Assembly (NCBI RefSeq): GCF_029080175.1
Contig: NZ_JARFJC010000025.1
Length of the DNA: 64,000 nucleotides
Direction: 5' to 3' (one strand)
Source of the DNA: Luteipulveratus flavus
GTDB taxonomy: Bacteria > Actinomycetota > Actinomycetes > Actinomycetales > Dermatophilaceae
This document shows positions 1-7,293 of this stretch, piece by piece; positions within the stretch are counted from its first letter, which is position 1, and each line of letters opens with the position of its first letter. Both the position numbers and the translations under genes were made by a program. The notes under the pieces were generated by a model. That model made no database searches, was not told where the DNA came from, and was given only the letters and a program-made list of their open reading frames with translations.

Positions 1-111
1 GTGAGGCGCCGGGAGAGTCTCCCTCGACGTCACCCGGTTTCGACACGGGCGCGGCTGGCGCCTCGCCCGGCTCAACCAGCGCTGGGGGCGCCTCGCCCGG
101 CTCAACCAGCG
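1..111. repeat. Copy of the dispersed repeat family inside the purL reading frame
   Basis: Positions 57-81 and 87-111 are two identical 25-base copies (GGCGCCTCGCCCGGC... ending CAACCAGCG) with a 30-base period. Upstream at about 11-50 is a core with GGGAGAGTCTCCC, GTCACCCGGTTTCGAC and ACGGGC. The reverse complement matches the repeat at 60.90-61.10 kb in order: CTGGTTGAGCC units of 30-32 bases, then GTCGAAACCCGGTGA, then GGGGAGACTC. In the purL frame each unit reads GASPGSTS. The copy ends just before the conserved LLGK region, in what is a variable linker in PurL of other bacteria. Confidence 0.8.
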
Positions 112-2213
112 GAGCATCCGGCGGAGTCGTGGAGATGCCGATGGAGGTGCTGCTGGGGAAGCCACCGCGGATGACGCGCGACGTCACCCGCGTCGACCGG
201 TCCGCGGGCGAGCTCGACCTGGACGGCATCGACCTGCGGCAGGCCGCGTACGACGTGCTGCGTCACCCGACCGTCGCGAGCAAGCGGTTCCTGATCACCA
301 TCGGCGACCGGACGGTCGGCGGTCTCACCCACCGCGACCAGATGGTCGGTCCGTGGCAGGTGCCGGTCGCCGACGTCGCCGTGACGCTCTCCGACCTGCA
401 CGGCCTGGCCGGTCAGGCGATGGCCACCGGCGAACGGATGCCGCTGGCGTCGGTGGACGGCCCGGCGTCCGGTCGGATGGCCGTCGGCGAGGCCATCACC
501 AACCTGCTGGCGGCGCCGATCACGCTGCGCGGCGTCAAGCTGTCGTGCAACTGGATGGCCGCGTGCGGCGAGCCCGGCGAGGACGCCGCGCTGTACGACA
601 CCGTCAGCGCCGTCGCGATGGAGCTGTGCCCGGCCCTCGGCATCAGCGTCCCGGTCGGCAAGGACTCCATGTCGATGCGCACCAAGTGGGAGGCCGACGG
701 CGAGGCCAAGCAGGTGACCTCGCCCGTGTCGCTGGTGGTCACGGCGTTCGCATCGCTGCCCGACGTCCGTCGCACCCTCACCCCGCAGCTGCGCGGCGGC
801 GGTGGCGACCGGCCAGAGACCTCACTCGTCCTGATCGACCTCGGCGCTGAGCACCACCGGCTCGGCGGGTCCGTACTCGCCCAGGTGGCAGCTGAGTTCG
901 GCGGTCAGGTGCCCGACCTCGACGAGCCGGCCCACCTCGTACGCCTGGTCGACTCGGTCAACGCGCTGCGCGCCGACGGACTCGTCACGGCCTACCACGA
1001 CCGCTCGGACGGCGGCCTGTGGGCGGCCGCGTGCGAGATGGCGTTCGCCGGCGGGTGCGGCGTCGAGCTGCTCGGGCTGAGCTCGGTGGCGGAGCTGTTC
1101 GCCGAGGAGCTCGGAGCGCTCATCGAGGTCGCCGACGAGCACCTGGAAGATGTCCTGGACCGCCTCGAGGCGGTCGGCCTCGGCGACGGGATCAGCAGCG
1201 TCGTCGGTGGCCCGGTCACCGAGCGCCGGGTGCGCGTGCAGATCGCCGGCGAGACCGTCATCGACGAGCCGCTGCGGGACCTGGCGCAGGCGTGGGACGA
1301 GGTGTCCTGGCGCATCAGCCGGCTGCGGGACAACCCCGAGGCCGCCGACCAGGAGCACGCGGCGTTCGGCGCCGACGAGCCCGGCCTGCACGTCGAGCCG
1401 GCGTACGAGCCCACCGACGACGTCGCCGCGCCGTACCTGAACCTCGGCGCCCGTCCGAAGGTCGCCGTCCTGCGCGAGCAGGGCGTGAACTCCCACGTCG
1501 AGACGGCGTACGCGTTCGACCGCGCCGGGTTCGACACCTACGACGTGCACATGACCGACCTCCAGCAGGGCCGCACGTCCCTGGCCGACTACACCGGGCT
1601 GGTCGCCTGCGGCGGGTTCTCGTACGGCGACACGCTCGGCGCCGGCGAGGGGTGGGCCCGGTCGGTGCTGTACGATGCCCGCCTGACCGATCAGTTCCAC
1701 GAGTTCTTCCACCGCACAGGCACATTCGGCCTCGGCATCTGCAACGGCTGCCAGATGTTCGCCGCGCTCGCCGACCACATCCCGGGTGCCGAGGCGTGGC
1801 CGCGCTTCACCCGCAACGTGTCCGAGCAGTACGAGGCCCGGCTGTCCCAGGTGGAGGTGCTCGACAGCCCGTCGATCTTCTTCTCCGGCATGGCCGGCAG
1901 CCGGCTGCCGATCGCGGTCGCGCACGGTGAGGGCTTCGCGGACTTCTCCGCGCGTGGCGACCTCGCCGCGGTGCACCGGGCCGTGCGCTACGTCGACGGC
2001 CACGGGAAGGTCGCGGAGGCGTACCCGGCGAACCCCAACGGCTCGCCTGACGGCCTGACCGCGGTCACGACGCCGGACGGCCGCTTCACCGCGATGATGC
2101 CGCACCCCGAGCGGGTGCAGCGCAACGTCCAGATGTCGTGGACCAGCGGGCCGGTCGAGCAGGAGAGCCCCTGGCTTCGGATGTTCCGCAACGCCCGGGT
2201 GCACGTCGGTTGA
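3..2213 (+). CDS. purL: Phosphoribosylformylglycinamidine synthase (long single-chain PurL), 5' end outside window
   Basis: This enzyme converts FGAR, glutamine and ATP to FGAM in purine synthesis, in the cytoplasm. About 736 codons are visible and the start lies upstream of the window. The AIRS-like catalytic core includes the motif LLGKPPRMTRDV and a stretch around GKDSMSMR. From about nt 1456 comes a fused glutaminase domain with nucleophile Cys in GICNGCQMF (codon 1740-1742) and His/Glu in MPHPERV near the end. The fusion shows this is the E. coli-like type of about 1,300 residues, not the PurS/PurQ/PurL set usual in actinobacteria. The reading frame is open without stops from nt 3, so the ATG at 129 is internal. 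Nucleotides 1-111 look like a copy of the intergenic repeat family of this window, read in frame just before the LLGK motif. It is followed 3 bases later by the Nei-type gene. Confidence 0.95.
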   Translation, partial: EAPGESPSTSPGFDTGAAGASPGSTSAGGASPGSTSGASGGVVEMPMEVLLGKPPRMTRDVTRVDRSAGELDLDGIDLRQAAYDVLRHPTVASKRFLITIGDRTVGGLTHRDQMVGPWQVPVADVAVTLSDLHGLAGQAMATGERMPLASVDGPASGRMAVGEAITNLLAAPITLRGVKLSCNWMAACGEPGEDAALYDTVSAVAMELCPALGISVPVGKDSMSMRTKWEADGEAKQVTSPVSLVVTAFASLPDVRRTLTPQLRGGGGDRPETSLVLIDLGAEHHRLGGSVLAQVAAEFGGQVPDLDEPAHLVRLVDSVNALRADGLVTAYHDRSDGGLWAAACEMAFAGGCGVELLGLSSVAELFAEELGALIEVADEHLEDVLDRLEAVGLGDGISSVVGGPVTERRVRVQIAGETVIDEPLRDLAQAWDEVSWRISRLRDNPEAADQEHAAFGADEPGLHVEPAYEPTDDVAAPYLNLGARPKVAVLREQGVNSHVETAYAFDRAGFDTYDVHMTDLQQGRTSLADYTGLVACGGFSYGDTLGAGEGWARSVLYDARLTDQFHEFFHRTGTFGLGICNGCQMFAALADHIPGAEAWPRFTRNVSEQYEARLSQVEVLDSPSIFFSGMAGSRLPIAVAHGEGFADFSARGDLAAVHRAVRYVDGHGKVAEAYPANPNGSPDGLTAVTTPDGRFTAMMPHPERVQRNVQMSWTSGPVEQESPWLRMFRNARVHVG

Positions 2214-2216
2214 CCG

Positions 2217-3059
2217 ATGCCCGAGGGACACGTCACGCACCGGATCGCCGGTGAGATCACGCGCTCGTTCGGCGGGCGCCCGGTGCGCTCGACGAGTCCG
2301 CAGGGCCGGTTCGCCGACGACGCAGCGCTGTTCGACGGGCGCATCCTCGACCGGGCGGACGCCTGGGGCAAGCAGATGTTCGTCGCCTTCCAGGGTGTCG
2401 AACGGCAGGTCAACATCCACCTGGGGCTGATCGGCAAGTTCTCCTTCACCGCGGACGCCGAGCCGCCCGTGGTGGGCGAGGTGCGCTGGCGGCTCTCGAC
2501 GGACGGGCCCCCGATGACCATGGACCTGCGCGGGGCGACCGTCGTGGCCGCCCGTACGCCGGAGGAGATCTCGGCGATCATCGCCCGGCTCGGGCCGGAC
2601 CCGCTCCGTCCGGACTCCGACCCCGAGGTCGCCTGGACGCGAATCCGCAAGTCCGGCAAGGGGATCGGCGCGCTGATGATGGAGCAGACGATCTTCGCCG
2701 GGGTCGGCAACATCTACCGTGCCGAGGTGCTCTTCCGGCACCGCATCGACCCGTTCATGCAGGGTCGGTTCCTGCGGCGTCTGGAGTTCGAGTCGATGTG
2801 GGACGACCTCGTCGAGCTCATGCCACTCGGCGTGCGGGACGGCCGGATCGACACCGTCCACACCGAGCACACCCCCGAGGTGATGGGGCGCCCGCCACGG
2901 GTCGACAAGCACGGCGGCGAGGTCTACGTCTACCGGCGCGAGGGACTGCCCTGCCTGGTCTGCGGCACTCCCGTCTCACGCACCGAGCTCGCCGGTCGCA
3001 ACCTGTTCTGGTGCCGCCACTGCCAGCCGCGCTCGCGCCGCCGCAAGGCGAGCACGTAG
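2217..3059 (+). CDS. nei2: Fpg/Nei family DNA glycosylase (Nei2-like)
   Basis: This is a base-excision-repair glycosylase/AP lyase of 280 residues that removes oxidised bases. It begins MPEGH, giving the catalytic Pro2-Glu3 pair of the family after Met removal. A lysine in LIGKFSF sits where the family has its conserved Lys. The C-terminal zinc finger is intact: C-x2-C-x16-C-x2-C from CLVC to CRHC, the canonical Fpg/Nei spacing. PEGH rather than PELPEV favours Nei over MutM. The ATG lies 3 bases after the purL stop, so the two genes are probably cotranscribed. The substrate range cannot be read from sequence. Confidence 0.9.
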   Translation: MPEGHVTHRIAGEITRSFGGRPVRSTSPQGRFADDAALFDGRILDRADAWGKQMFVAFQGVERQVNIHLGLIGKFSFTADAEPPVVGEVRWRLSTDGPPMTMDLRGATVVAARTPEEISAIIARLGPDPLRPDSDPEVAWTRIRKSGKGIGALMMEQTIFAGVGNIYRAEVLFRHRIDPFMQGRFLRRLEFESMWDDLVELMPLGVRDGRIDTVHTEHTPEVMGRPPRVDKHGGEVYVYRREGLPCLVCGTPVSRTELAGRNLFWCRHCQPRSRRRKAST

Positions 3060-3067
3060 CGCCGCGC

Positions 3068-4615
3068 TCACCACGGGCTGGGTTCGTAGTCCTTCACGAA
3101 GCAGCCGTAGAGGTCCTCACCGAGCTCGCCCCGCACGATCGGGTCGTACACGCGGGCCGCGCCGTCCACCAGGTCCAGCGGCGCGTGCCAGCCCTCGGCC
3201 GCGATGCGCAGCTTCTCCTCGTGCGGGCGCTCGTCGGTGATCCAGCCGGTGTCGACGGCGGTCATCAGGATCCGGTCGGTCTCGAACATCTCGCCCGCGG
3301 ACGTGCGGGTCATGTTGAGCGCCGCCTTGGCCATGTTGGTGTGCGGGTGGCCGGGACCCTTGTAGCGACGGGAGAACTGGCCCTCCATCGCCGAGACGTT
3401 GACGACGTACGCCCGGCGCGCGCCCGCCTCGACCGCGGCGCGCAGCGAGGGCCGCAGCCGCGAGATCAGGATGAACGGCGCGGTCGAGTTGCACAGCTGG
3501 ACCTCGAGCAGCTCCAGCGGGTCGACCTCCTGCACGCGCTGCGTCCAGGAGTTGTTGCGCTGGGTGTCAGGCAGCAGGCCGCCCGCGTCGACGGCGGTGC
3601 CGGCCAGGTGCGCCTCCAGACTGGCGTGACCCGCGCTGAGCGCGAGCGCCGTCATCGACGCCGCGTCCTGGGCGGCGAGGTGACGGGCCTGCGCCTCCTC
3701 GGCGCTCTCGTCCTCGTGGTGGGCGACCGCGTGCTGGCGGAACGTGCCGATCAGCGCGGCCGGGTGCGCCTCACTGATGCGGTCGAACGTCACGACGTCC
3801 GGAAGGGCGAGACCCGTTGGCAGCGGGGCTGATTCGAGCTCGACGAGACGGCTGTACGCGCCCGGCGACCGGCGTACGGTCTGCGCTGCGTTGTTGATGA
3901 GGATGTCGAGCGGACCCGCGGCGGCGACCTCGTCGGCGAGCGCGACCACCTGGGTCGGGTCGCGCAGGTCGATGCCGACGACCTTGAGCCGGTCGATCCA
4001 GTCCGCCGAGTCCTCCTGGGCGGCGAACCGGCGCACGGCGTCCCTGGGGAAGCGCGTCGTGATGGTGAGGTGGGCGCCGTCGCGCAGCAGCCGCAGCGCG
4101 ATGTACATGCCGATCTTCGCGCGGCCGCCGGTGAGCAGCGCGCGGCGGCCGGTGAGGTCGGTGCCCTGGTCGCGCTTGCCGTGCGACTTCTCGGCGCAGT
4201 CGGGGCACAGCCAGTGGTAGAACGCGTCGACCAGCGTGTAGTCGGCCTTACAGATGTAGCAGCCGCGCGGGTTGAGCAGCTCCCCGGCGTACGCCTCGCG
4301 CGTGCGCGGCGCGAGCCGGATGCCGTGCGTCTCGTCGTCGATGCGCAGGGGCGAGCCGGTGGCGGTGGCCTCCAGGATCGCCTGGTCGTGCTCGAGCGCC
4401 GGCCGCTTGGCCTCACGGCGTCGGGCCTTGCGGATCTGCTTGTACATCCGCGCGGAGGCCCGCTTGACCGCCTGGATGTCGGGGTGGTCCGGCGGCAGGG
4501 TCGGCAGCTGCTCCAGCACCCGCAGGGCGGTCGCGAGGTCGTCGGGCGCGATACCGTCGGTGGTGGCGACGTCGGCGTCCGGCCGCGCTTCCGGAAGGGT
4601 GGTCTGTGCAGTCAC
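3068..4615 (-). CDS. Zinc-ribbon SDR-like oxidoreductase with altered active site
   Basis: A 515-residue protein with an N-terminal helical region of about 125 residues rich in Lys/Arg. A cysteine pair motif follows, CYIC...CPDC, as in a small zinc ribbon, then a short-chain dehydrogenase/reductase fold starting at GRRALLTGGRAKIGMYIA. NNAAQ matches the SDR NNAG motif. In the C-terminal part NVSAMEG supplies the serine region, but the YxxxK position reads TNMAK, so the catalytic Tyr is absent while the Lys is kept. I chose GTG 4615 because a TACGAT -10-like hexamer lies 6 bases upstream, suggesting a leaderless transcript. GTG 4645 is an alternative. It is convergent with nei2 (8-base gap) and divergent from the GH4 gene. 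The substrate is unknown, and it may be a non-classical SDR or a regulator. Confidence 0.75.
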   Translation of the reverse strand: MTAQTTLPEARPDADVATTDGIAPDDLATALRVLEQLPTLPPDHPDIQAVKRASARMYKQIRKARRREAKRPALEHDQAILEATATGSPLRIDDETHGIRLAPRTREAYAGELLNPRGCYICKADYTLVDAFYHWLCPDCAEKSHGKRDQGTDLTGRRALLTGGRAKIGMYIALRLLRDGAHLTITTRFPRDAVRRFAAQEDSADWIDRLKVVGIDLRDPTQVVALADEVAAAGPLDILINNAAQTVRRSPGAYSRLVELESAPLPTGLALPDVVTFDRISEAHPAALIGTFRQHAVAHHEDESAEEAQARHLAAQDAASMTALALSAGHASLEAHLAGTAVDAGGLLPDTQRNNSWTQRVQEVDPLELLEVQLCNSTAPFILISRLRPSLRAAVEAGARRAYVVNVSAMEGQFSRRYKGPGHPHTNMAKAALNMTRTSAGEMFETDRILMTAVDTGWITDERPHEEKLRIAAEGWHAPLDLVDGAARVYDPIVRGELGEDLYGCFVKDYEPSPW

Positions 4616-4786
4616 GCCGGGATCGTAGATGCCAAGGGCGCTCACGGCGAAAGACGGGCTTCCTGAGCATCTGCTGGAACCCCCGTCATGGTCCGGACCG
4701 GCCTGGGAGACTTTCGGTGATCACGAGAGAGAAGCAGAGGCCGGGCATCGCCCCGCTGACCTCGGCGGTGGACGACGAAGGCACGT

Positions 4787-6112
4787 ATGAAGCTCTGCAT
4801 CATCGGCGGCGGCAGCTTCCGCACCCCTGAGCTGTACCGCCGACTGCAGGAGTCGCCGCTGTCGGGCATCGTCACCGAGGTCGTCCTGCACGACCCGGAC
4901 GTCAAGCGCCTGCTCGTGACGGACCTCGTGCTCTCTCAGCTGCGGGTGTCCGCGAACGGTCCGGCGGTGCGTACCACCACCAGCCTCGAGGACGCCGTGG
5001 TGGGTTCGTCGCTGATCGTGGTGACGATGCGCGTGGGCGACCTCGACGGTCGTACGGCCGATGAGCGCATCGCCCTCGACGCCGGGCTCCTCGGCCACGA
5101 GAGCATCGGCGCGGGGGGCATCGCCAGCGCGCTGCGTACGGTCCCGGTCGCCGTCCAGGTCGCCACGACGATCGAGGCGCTCGCCCCGAACGCCTGGGTC
5201 GCCAACCTGACCAACCCGGTCGGCATCGTGACCGAGGCGATGCAGTCGGTGCTCGGCGACCGGGTGATCGGCGTGTGCAACGCGCCGTCCGAGCTCGGCC
5301 GCCGTGCCGCCCGCGCCCTCGGGATCCGCACGAACGAGTTCGAGTACGTCGGGCTCAACCACCTCGGCTGGCTGCGCACCTTGCCGCTGGGCCGCACCGA
5401 CGTCCTGCCGGCGCTTCTCGCGGACTCCAGCCGGCTCGGTCGCACGGTCGAGGGACGCACGTTCGGCGTCGACTTCCTTCAGGACCTCGGCATGATCCCG
5501 AACGCCCAGCTCTTCCCCTTCTACTTCGCCCGTGAGTCCGTCGCCGCCCTGCGCGGCGCCATCGAGACGCGCGGTGAGTGGATGCAGTACCAGCAGCAGC
5601 GCTTCTACCAGCGCGTGTACGACAACCCGCGGCACGCGCTGCGGCAGTGGGAGCTCGTCCGCAACGAGATCGACACGTCGTACGCGCGCGAGGCCGACAA
5701 GGACGGCCGGGTGGTGCCGATGGGCGAGACCGCGATCGGGTACGCGGACGTCACCGCCGCACTGCTGTCGGCGCTGGTCACGGGCTCGCCGGCGCGCGTG
5801 GTGCTGGACGTCCGCAACGCCGGCACGCTGCCGTGGCTGCCCGACGACGCCGTGGTCGAGGTGCCCTGCACGGTCGACGGTCGCGGACCGAGGACGGTAC
5901 GCGTCGCGCCGCTGACCGGGCACGCCGCTGGAATGGTGCACCAGGTGAAGGCGGTCGAGCAGCTGACCATCCGCGCAGCGCGCGAGGGCTCCGAACGGTT
6001 GGCCCGCCAGGCGCTGGCGCTGCACCCGCTGGTCGACTCCGTCAGCGTCGCCCGCCGGCTGCTGGATGCCTACCGCGCGCGCATCCCGTCCCTGAACGCC
6101 GTCTTCGCCTGA
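4787..6112 (+). CDS. Family 4 glycosidase, 6-phospho-beta-glucosidase-like
   Basis: A 441-residue GH4 enzyme. This family cleaves (often 6-phospho) glycosides with NAD+ and a divalent metal by a redox-elimination mechanism. The N-terminus shows the nucleotide-binding GGGSFRTPEL, then NLTNPVG and GVCNAPSE (the metal-ligand Cys region) and GLNHLGW (the metal-ligand His). Length is typical. It starts at ATG with a weak AAGG upstream. It stands alone, divergent from the SDR gene, and no PTS or sugar permease is adjacent; the sugar ABC importer lies 22 kb away. The phospho-beta-glucoside specificity is the closest family label, not a proven activity. Confidence 0.85.
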   Translation: MKLCIIGGGSFRTPELYRRLQESPLSGIVTEVVLHDPDVKRLLVTDLVLSQLRVSANGPAVRTTTSLEDAVVGSSLIVVTMRVGDLDGRTADERIALDAGLLGHESIGAGGIASALRTVPVAVQVATTIEALAPNAWVANLTNPVGIVTEAMQSVLGDRVIGVCNAPSELGRRAARALGIRTNEFEYVGLNHLGWLRTLPLGRTDVLPALLADSSRLGRTVEGRTFGVDFLQDLGMIPNAQLFPFYFARESVAALRGAIETRGEWMQYQQQRFYQRVYDNPRHALRQWELVRNEIDTSYAREADKDGRVVPMGETAIGYADVTAALLSALVTGSPARVVLDVRNAGTLPWLPDDAVVEVPCTVDGRGPRTVRVAPLTGHAAGMVHQVKAVEQLTIRAAREGSERLARQALALHPLVDSVSVARRLLDAYRARIPSLNAVFA

Positions 6113-6137
6113 CCGACCCGCCGCTCTTGCCGCCACC

Positions 6138-6308
6138 GCCGGTCGAGCCGAGCGAGCGCCCCGGCGCGAGCTCGTGTCGAGACCCGGTGACGTCGGGGAG
6201 GGTCTTCGTCCGCGGGTACGGGGGTCTCGATACGGCTCGCCCTGGGGGCTCGCCTACTCGACCGGCGGGGTGGGCTCGACCGGCGGGGTGGGCTCGACCG
6301 GCGCGGTG
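6138..6308. repeat. Composite dispersed repeat with 18-base tandem tail
   Basis: Two facing modules lie between the GH4 gene and purC. Module A (6138-6205) reads GGTCGAGCC...GTGTCGAGACCCGGTGACG. Module A' (6222-6270) reads GGTCTCGATACGGCTCGCC...CTACTCGACCGGCGG, essentially the reverse complement of module A type. The tail is three 18-base units at 6255-6272, 6273-6290 and 6291-6308 (GGCTCGACCGGCGGGGTG; the first has TACTCGAC and the third one substitution). The repeat separates two convergent genes. Confidence 0.8.
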
Positions 6309-6325
6309 GATCGGCGGCGGGTGGG

Positions 6326-7213
6326 TCAGAAGGTCTGGCCGGTGAGCGCCTCGTAGGCCTCGATGTACTTGGCGCGCGTCCGCTCGACGACCTCGTCCGG
6401 CAGAGCGGGCGGCTCCTCGCCCGACCCCTTGTCCCAGCCGCTGGCGTCGGATGTCAGCCAGTCACGGACGTACTGCTTGTCGTACGAGGGCTGGGCGCGA
6501 CCCGGCTCCCAGCCGGCCGCCGGCCAGAACCGCGACGAGTCGGGCGTCAGCACCTCGTCGGCGAGCACGACCGTGCCGTCGGCGCGGTAGCCGAACTCGA
6601 CCTTGGTGTCGGCGATGAGGATGCCGCGCTCAGCGGCGATCTCGTTGCCGCGCGCCAGGATTCGGCAGGTCAGGTCGCTCAGCACCGTGGCCCGGTCCGC
6701 GCCGACCAGGGCGACGACGTCGTCGTAGGAGATGGGCTCGTCGTGCTGGCCTGCCGGTGCCTTGGACGACGGCGTGAAGATCGGCGCCGGCAGCCGGGAC
6801 CCGTCGACCAGGCCACCCGGCAGGCTGAGCCCGGAGACGGTGCCACTCGCGCGGTACTCGTTCAGGCCGCCACCGGTGAGGTAGGCGCGAGCCACGCACT
6901 CGACCGGAGCCATGTCGAGACGCTCGACCAGCACGGCGCGTCGCGCGACCGCCTCCGGGACGTCGGTGGAGACGACGTGGTGGGGCACGAGGTCGGCGAG
7001 CCGGTCGAACCACCACAGTGACATCTGGGTGAGCACCGCGCCCTTGTCCGGGATCTCCGAGGTGAGCACGTGGTCGTACGCGGAGATCCGGTCCGAGGCG
7101 ACCAGGAGCAGCTGGTCCTCGCGCGGGCGGCCGCCGGCGTCGAGGGGCGCGTACAGGTCGCGCACCTTCCCGGAGTAGACGTGGGCGTATCCAGGGAGCT
7201 CCAACGGCGTCAT
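6326..7213 (-). CDS. purC: SAICAR synthase
   Basis: Phosphoribosylaminoimidazole-succinocarboxamide synthase, 295 residues, joins CAIR and aspartate with ATP in purine synthesis. The N-terminus has HVYSGKVRDLY, the family signature for ATP binding, followed by LVASDRISAYD. ARAYLTGGGLNEY and LIADTKVEFGY are further conserved stretches. Length is that of the eukaryote-like/actinobacterial PurC. It lies with purL and purD but is interleaved with unrelated genes and opposite to purL, so the purine genes do not form one operon here. It is divergent from the MFS gene with 71-80 bases between. Confidence 0.95.
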   Translation of the reverse strand: MTPLELPGYAHVYSGKVRDLYAPLDAGGRPREDQLLLVASDRISAYDHVLTSEIPDKGAVLTQMSLWWFDRLADLVPHHVVSTDVPEAVARRAVLVERLDMAPVECVARAYLTGGGLNEYRASGTVSGLSLPGGLVDGSRLPAPIFTPSSKAPAGQHDEPISYDDVVALVGADRATVLSDLTCRILARGNEIAAERGILIADTKVEFGYRADGTVVLADEVLTPDSSRFWPAAGWEPGRAQPSYDKQYVRDWLTSDASGWDKGSGEEPPALPDEVVERTRAKYIEAYEALTGQTF

Positions 7214-7255
7214 GGCGGGATTCTTCCAGCCCGTCCGGCGCCCCGGTCACCGCCC

Positions 7256-7286
7256 TTGACCTCAAGTCGGCTTGAGCATCCAGAGT
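7256..7286 (+). promoter_or_regulatory. SoxR/MerR-type operator-promoter of the MFS gene
   Basis: A TTGACC -35 (7256-7261) overlaps the palindrome CTCAAG-TCGG-CTTGAG (7261-7276). The arms and the 4-base centre match the SoxR-box pattern CCTCAAGTTAACTTGAGG known for MerR-family activators. A poor -10 (CAGAGT, 7281-7286) would lie 19 bases from the -35, the over-long spacer typical of MerR-regulated promoters. It points at the MFS gene. No MerR gene lies in this window. Confidence 0.65.
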
Positions 7287-7293
7287 GGCGCGG

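Noticed and set aside
822..2912. A 696-residue minus-strand frame across purL and nei2
   Set aside because: Composition of a shadow frame (Arg/His/Val/Asp-rich), opposite two genes with clear motifs.
4735..4742. GTGATCAC (from about 4718) as CRP site before the GH4 gene
   Set aside because: The half-sites lack the N6 spacing of CRP sites.
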